Positions 7,852-11,469 of a DNA stretch of 11,469 bases are shown here, one piece after another. Positions within the stretch are counted from its first letter, which is position 1. Each line of letters begins with the position of its first letter. The notes beneath the pieces were generated by a model, which made no database searches, was not told the DNA's origin, and was given only the letters and a program-made list of their open reading frames with translations. The position numbers and the translations under genes are program-made. This stretch comes from Brachionus koreanus (Eukaryota > Rotifera > Eurotatoria > Ploima > Brachionidae). Where the stretch lies: NCBI GenBank assembly GCA_016987375.1, contig PJRA01000018.1:18415-29883 (forward strand), in the 5' to 3' direction.

Positions 7852-8434
7852 TTAATCCAAAGAACCTTTTAATTTATCTTTTACAATTTTTTCCAAATTC
7901 CAATCAAGTCTTGAGCTAATTTCGACGCATTCCCGTGCTCCAGGCAAGCATCTCATGACCACACTCTTGTGAGACTCTACTTCCATTTTTTTCATAATAT
8001 TCACACCATCTGGACTCCATAAAATGATTAAAATTTCATTTTGATTCTTTCCTTTAGCATCTTTGAACTCCACTTGAATGGGAATGAACCGAATCTCGTC
8101 TTCAGGTAACTTGCTAATAAGCTCCTCCCAATGCTTATCTTTAAACGCAGTCAGTTTTTAATCCAAGAAAGGAACAAGATTCAAAAAAAAAAGATACTTT
8201 TTTCAGCATAAGTTTTGGCTGTTTTTTTCTTCAACGGACCTTTTTGATCCAATACTAATTTTCTCTCATCACTTGAGTATTTGCATGTCAAATACAGTTC
8301 CTTTTTATCTCTATTGAACGTGTGATAAGATTTTACAAGCTCCAAATCAACCGAGAATCCAATATTTCCAGCTGCCTTAATTAAAAACAGTAAATTCAAA
8401 TTGAATTAGAAATTAAAAGAAAAAAATCTACCAT
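7852..8434 (-). CDS. ADF/cofilin (actin-depolymerising factor), three exons
   Basis: Binds G- and F-actin and severs and depolymerises filaments in the cytoplasm. Exons on the minus strand are 8434-8432 (ATG only), 8375-8198 and 8138-7852, which join in frame to 155 residues; family members are typically 140-170. The single ADF-homology domain spans nearly the whole protein. Visible motifs are TYAE and LPEDEIRFIP (about 56-81), QVEFKDAKGK (82-91), WSPD (101-104) and the actin-binding long helix with MKKM (109-112), equivalent to the K-M of cofilins. The C-terminus is LDWNLEKIVKDKLKG. Both introns are GT-AG. An intron directly after the start codon is a known conserved feature of animal and yeast cofilin genes and fixes the start. 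The N-terminus reads M-A-A-G where most animal proteins have M-A-S-G, so the LIM-kinase target Ser3 is absent. No stops or frameshifts: probably functional. Confidence 0.92.
8139..8197 (-). other. Intron 2 of ADF/cofilin, 59 bp
   Basis: GTATCT at the donor and TTTAAAG at the acceptor on the minus strand, in phase 1 (AAA A^AT AAG gives K-N-K). It removes an in-frame TAA (8160-8158) and a T tract. An intron this small is near the lower limit for animals. Confidence 0.85.
8376..8431 (-). other. Intron 1 of ADF/cofilin, 56 bp
   Basis: GTAGAT donor immediately after the ATG and TTAATTAAG acceptor immediately before GCAGCTGGA, in phase 0. The alternative AG four bases downstream gives a wrong frame, so the acceptor is clear. 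Confidence 0.85.
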
Positions 8435-8479
8435 TTTGATATTTATAATGAAATAAAAAAATTTTAAACTAATTTGAGA

Positions 8480-8487
8480 TATTTATA
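8480..8487 (-). promoter_or_regulatory. Candidate TATA box of ADF/cofilin
   Basis: TATAAATA on the minus strand, 46 bases upstream of the ATG. It would place transcription start about 15-20 bases before the ATG. The surrounding AT content makes this a weak prediction. Confidence 0.3.
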
Positions 8488-8531
8488 TTTATTTTTGTTT
8501 TATTGTTGAAAATTTATGAATTCTTGAACAA

Positions 8532-8580
8532 TCATCTAGATATTGGTAACCAAATAGATGACGTAAAATTGTCACAATTT
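8532..8580. promoter_or_regulatory. Two adjacent palindromes upstream of ADF/cofilin
   Basis: TCATCTA (8532-8538) pairs with TAGATGA (8555-8561), and inside it TTGG (8543-8546) pairs with CCAA (8550-8553). Five bases further, AAATTGT-C-ACAATTT (8566-8580) is a perfect palindrome. Together they sit about 100-150 bases upstream of the ADF start codon. They could be protein-binding sites or structure; function is inferred only from position. Confidence 0.4.
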
Positions 8581-8589
8581 GGATTTCAT

Positions 8590-9870
8590 TGTAACATTAG
8601 CTAGAAAATTGTTTTTGTTAATTGCGCAAAAAATTTATTTATAAAAATTTTATTTATCAAATGATTTTAGCTTTTAAGAAAAGAAATAGATGTTTACAAA
8701 ATGTTCTAACGAAGCCTTGAAAAACTCAAATTAAAATGAATAAAATTGTTTTATCGCCTTCTTAATATTATTCTAAGCTCATGACTATATTAAAATTTTG
8801 ATAATAAAGAAAACATACTTGCTCGAGGCTTTACTCCATAGCATTTAAAATTAAATTCACTTTTTGATTTTTTTAATAAAATTTTGTGATAAGAGAGCAC
8901 AGTTTTTTTTCAAAATTTCAAATAAGAAAAGCTTGTTAATATATTGTTACAGTATTTTAATTTAAAAAAAATTTAAATTAAATAGAATCAAATTTATAAT
9001 TAAGTTTTAATTTATTTGCTTAATAAAAAATTAAACGATTTTTAGTAAAATACAATTCAATATTTATATAAGGTAAGTATAAATAATTTAAAAATAAGAA
9101 CTAATTAAATGATTTATTTTTTCTTAAAAATTTTTATTTTTTTAAAAAAACCTATTTTTTATCTCAATTGGGTAATTTTAACTTTCTTTTATACGTTTTT
9201 TGTTTATATCAATAAAAAATTTCAAAACGTATACTATCACAGGCTCAACTGGCTCAAATAAGATGTTTTACTATAAAATATATTCTTGAAATTTATGAGA
9301 CCAATAAATTGAAACATAAAAATCCAAAACAATTAAAAACATTGATCCAATTTTTTTTTTAATTTCTGCATTGATTTTATTCTAAGCAAAGACCACCTTT
9401 TGTTTTTTTTTAAAAATTAAATTTTCTAAAATTTATTAATAATTTTACAAATCAGAAAAAAAAACTGAAAGGGTTGAAAAAATAAAAAAAGTAAATATTA
9501 TTGTATTGAAAAAGCATATTTACATTAATATATTTGAATATGCTCGGTTGATAATCTAACTTCAATCAACTTCTTGTGATTTAACGTGCATTTTCCAAGT
9601 ATAAAATAGCTTTGACTGTTGTGAGATTATGAGAACATTTTTTATTAAAATGAAAATTTTATTCCATTTGAAAGTGATATCACAGTGATTGTTTTCTTAT
9701 TCAAAAAATTTAACTCCTTTTTATAGTTTCTTTTAAATAAATTAATAAAAAATTTGTTGTTTTTATTTTAATTTTTATTTATTCAAATAGACAAAATAAC
9801 TAGATAAATTTAAATTAATTTTTTCTAAATTAGTTCAAACAAATAAAATTCCATTTTATAAACGAAACTT
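8590..9870. other. AT-rich intergenic DNA, no gene seen
   Basis: Long A/T runs, no ORF of note on either strand, no tRNA or other RNA gene recognised. A slightly less AT-rich patch (9540-9640) contains GTTGAT/ATCAAC (9547-9552, 9565-9570), a 6-bp inverted pair that is not meaningful alone. Confidence 0.6.
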
Positions 9871-9877
9871 AAACAAC

Positions 9878-9900
9878 TTTAATAGCGGGGCACTATTAAA
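9878..9900. repeat. Hairpin with G-rich loop
   Basis: TTTAATAG (9878-9885) and CTATTAAA (9893-9900) are exact complements around the loop CGGGGCA. The loop is the only such GC cluster for hundreds of bases. It does not match the histone mRNA stem-loop. Role unknown. Confidence 0.6.
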
Positions 9901-10060
9901 TAATTTAAAAATAAAAGAAAAGATTTAATTTTTAAATCTTTATTCATTCTTCTATAATTCTAAGTACTATAAACAACTAAATATATATATAGAAACTGTG
10001 AGTGGTGGGACCTGGAGTACAGGATGTGTTACCCAACTTTTAAGTATCTATTCCCACAAA

Positions 10061-10380
10061 AGCGGTAATCTGAAATCTTAGTACAAAAAAGAAAAACTTT
10101 TTTTTTTGATTTTTTTCTTGTGCAAAAATGATTTTGCAAACAGTACAATGTAGTACAAATTTGTACAAACGATTTCTAAATTTTGCAACTACTCTTCATT
10201 TTTCTTTAAAATGCACATCATTAAAAAACAGTAGATAAAATTTACACTAAATTGGACAGTTTTTGCAAAGCTTACAGATCGTTTGTACGCATTGTACTGT
10301 TTAGAGAACAATTTTTGCACCACCAGAAAAAAAAAATTATGTAGTTTTCTTTTTTGTACTAAGATTTCACATTGGCCACT
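10061..10380. mobile_element. Foldback MITE with Tc1-like ends, about 320 bp
   Basis: Left arm 10061-10176 and right arm 10271-10380 are inverted copies. They include an exact 25-bp match (10071-10095 against 10345-10369) and further exact blocks: AACAGTACAATG (10139-10150 against 10290-10301) and GTACAAACGAT (10163-10173 against 10278-10288). On the outward-reading strand the right end begins AGTGGCCAATGTGAAATC, next to TA. This resembles Tc1/mariner termini (TA target, AGT-GGCC-like start). The left end reads AGCGGTAATCTGAAATC with an indel. No transposase. Family assignment is inferred from the ends only. Confidence 0.7.
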
Positions 10381-10389
10381 ATAGCAATA

Positions 10390-10926
10390 AAAATTAATTT
10401 TCTTTTATTACAATTAGAAATGTTAATTCAAATTGTAATAAAGGTAAAACTAAATCAGCGCTTGAAAAAGCAATGAGATGTTATACAAAACTTAGCAAAT
10501 TTTATTGAATCAGATTAAGATGTCATTTCAAGCAAGAGACAAGTCAAGTTAAAATTAGATATTTTCATAATTAATTTGTTAATTCAATTTTTGGTAACTT
10601 TTTTAACTTCTTATTAAAAAATATCAAGAGTCTTGATTTAACTTTGACACAAAAAATTGACTTGTTAAAAAATTGTTTTATAAATAAATGTAAATAAACC
10701 AATTTTGTAAATAAACTTTTTTAATCTGACATTTTTAGTTTTTTCCTAATTTTTTTAGATTTAAATTTTTTGTAATCAAAATACTAAAAAGACTGGCGAG
10801 ATCCCCTTTTATTACTTCCTTTATATGTTTTTATTATTCAAAAAATTCAACTCTTTTCTATTTTTTTTTCAATTATATCTTGAATCGAAGTATTAAGAAA
10901 TTATTTAATTTTTATTTACAAAATGA
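10390..10926. other. AT-rich intergenic DNA with one palindrome
   Basis: No gene seen. ATCAAGA-G-TCTTGAT at 10623-10637 is a perfect 15-base palindrome of unknown role. GACTGGCGAGATCCCC near 10791-10806 is a small GC-rich island without recognisable context. Confidence 0.5.
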
Positions 10927-11117
10927 TTTGATGTCCAGAACAGAATGGTGAAAATCATTGGTATTAGAGATAAGAAATTATTTAACATTCAAGATGCAAA
11001 CGAGTACACCGAATCAATGTGTGTTCAAAATTGCTTGCTCACCCCTATAACTCTTTATCACAGAAGTATAAAAATGTCGACCACTTTAATTCTTTATTTA
11101 AAACAAAAAAAGCATGA
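10927..11117 (+). pseudogene. LINE reverse transcriptase ORF, C-terminal relic
   Basis: The first frame reads FDVQNRMVKIIGIRDKK, then ANEYTESMCVQN. After a frameshift near 11035 a second frame reads AHPYNSLSQKYKNVDHFNSL and ends at a TGA (11115-11117). The combination of 'L..VQNR..RIIGI', 'I.....C.N....' and a final 'HP....' segment is the tail of jockey-like LINE ORFs. This is a different subfamily from the 3082-3404 fragment, which ends in the FFTNRVV pattern. Upstream RT motifs are missing, as expected for a 5'-truncated copy, and the frameshift makes it inactive. Confidence 0.7.
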
Positions 11118-11153
11118 ACAAAGATCTAAAACGACAGTATAATACAAAAATGT

Positions 11154-11330
11154 ATGCGAACTCTAAGAAGTGACTTAGAAAAACAAGAATATCACAGACT
11201 AAATAGGCTATCTACAGAAGATAAAACACCTAAACGAATAGAAGAACCGAAAAACAAACAAAATGCCCAATTTGCAACAAGATGTTCGAGGCTAGCAACA
11301 CTAAATAGCATCAAAATAGATTCGACTTAA
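11154..11330 (+). CDS. Unidentified short charged ORF, 58 codons
   Basis: The frame is open from 11130, with ATG at 11154 and TAA at 11328-11330. It is rich in Lys, Arg and Glu (LEKQEYHRLNRLSTED, KRIEEPKNKQ) and looks like translated protein more than random AT-rich DNA. I do not recognise it. It follows the end of a LINE ORF by 36 bases and precedes a TATA-containing repeat, so it may be another mobile-element fragment. It could also be an exon of a longer gene or chance. Confidence 0.25.
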   Translation: MRTLRSDLEKQEYHRLNRLSTEDKTPKRIEEPKNKQNAQFATRCSRLATLNSIKIDST

Positions 11331-11380
11331 AACCCTTTTATTTTAATCTTTTTTTTGTCATAATTCTTAAAAAAAAAACA

Positions 11381-11452
11381 TATATAAAAGAAAGTGGTTC
11401 ATCGACATAGTACTCTAATAAACGGTGTTTGTCACTAACTGTGCCATTTATA
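11381..11452 (+). repeat. TATA-containing repeat, copy 2 (may run off the window)
   Basis: TATATAAA (11381-11388), GACATAGTACT (11404-11414) and GTCACTAACTGTGCCATTTA (11431-11450), in the same order and orientation as 7384-7463. TATA-to-GACATAG spacing is 23 here against 18 there. AATAAA at 11417-11422 lies between blocks. The sequence after 11452 differs from copy 1. Confidence 0.7.
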
Positions 11453-11469
11453 CAGTATGTTGCAAAAGT

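Noticed and set aside
8621..8640. ATTGCGCAAAAAATT shared with repeat copy A near 143
   Set aside because: The match does not extend beyond about 15 bases, so a fourth repeat copy is not supported.
1..11469. CRISPR array, operon or phage-type system
   Set aside because: No regularly spaced repeats with unique spacers, no prokaryotic gene organisation; introns and LINEs show this is eukaryotic DNA.

Overview
This is a very AT-rich eukaryotic window with one convincing intact gene and many fragments of transposable elements. The gene is a small ADF/cofilin on the minus strand (7852-8434) with two introns of only 56 and 59 bp. Tiny introns, an AT-rich genome, and many decayed jockey/CR1-type LINE fragments and MITE-like elements fit a small invertebrate. 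A monogonont rotifer such as Brachionus is my best guess, but nothing in the sequence proves it. There is no sign of bacterial or phage organisation: no operons, no ribosome binding sites and no long ORFs.

Layout. 1-1430: AT-rich DNA with three diverged copies of one short interspersed repeat, at about 139-288, 847-1106 and 1169-1423. 1430-3080: no recognisable gene. 3082-3404 (+): C-terminal end of a LINE reverse transcriptase (RT) ORF, broken by a stop and frameshifts. 3870-6037 (-): what looks like one decayed LINE read right to left, with an endonuclease (EEP) domain at 6037-5265 that has lost its middle, and RT traces at 4753-3870. 6119-6235: an unusually GC-rich segment ending in a (TTA)n tract on the minus strand, like a LINE or SINE tail. 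6421-7300 (+): another LINE RT relic interrupted by a TTAA-flanked piggyBac-like MITE (6532-7143). 7384-7463: a TATA-containing repeat whose second copy lies at 11381-11452. 7514-7690: a short block that looks coding but is unidentified.

7852-8434 (-) is the ADF/cofilin gene. Its first exon is only the start codon, the classic intron position in this family. The usual inhibitory phosphorylation site, Ser3, is Ala. From 8490 to 10000 there is AT-rich intergenic DNA with a few palindromes. 10061-10380 is a foldback MITE with arms of about 110 bp and Tc1-like ends. 10927-11117 (+) is a third plus-strand LINE RT C-terminus, followed by a charged 58-codon ORF (11154-11330) that I cannot identify.

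The pieces do not form a pathway. The picture is a single-copy housekeeping gene in a stretch repeatedly hit by LINEs and small DNA transposons, with clear nesting at 6421-7300. I found no convincing new biological system. The most useful leads are the Ala3 ADF, the nested MITE, the TATA-containing repeat pair and the three-copy repeat.
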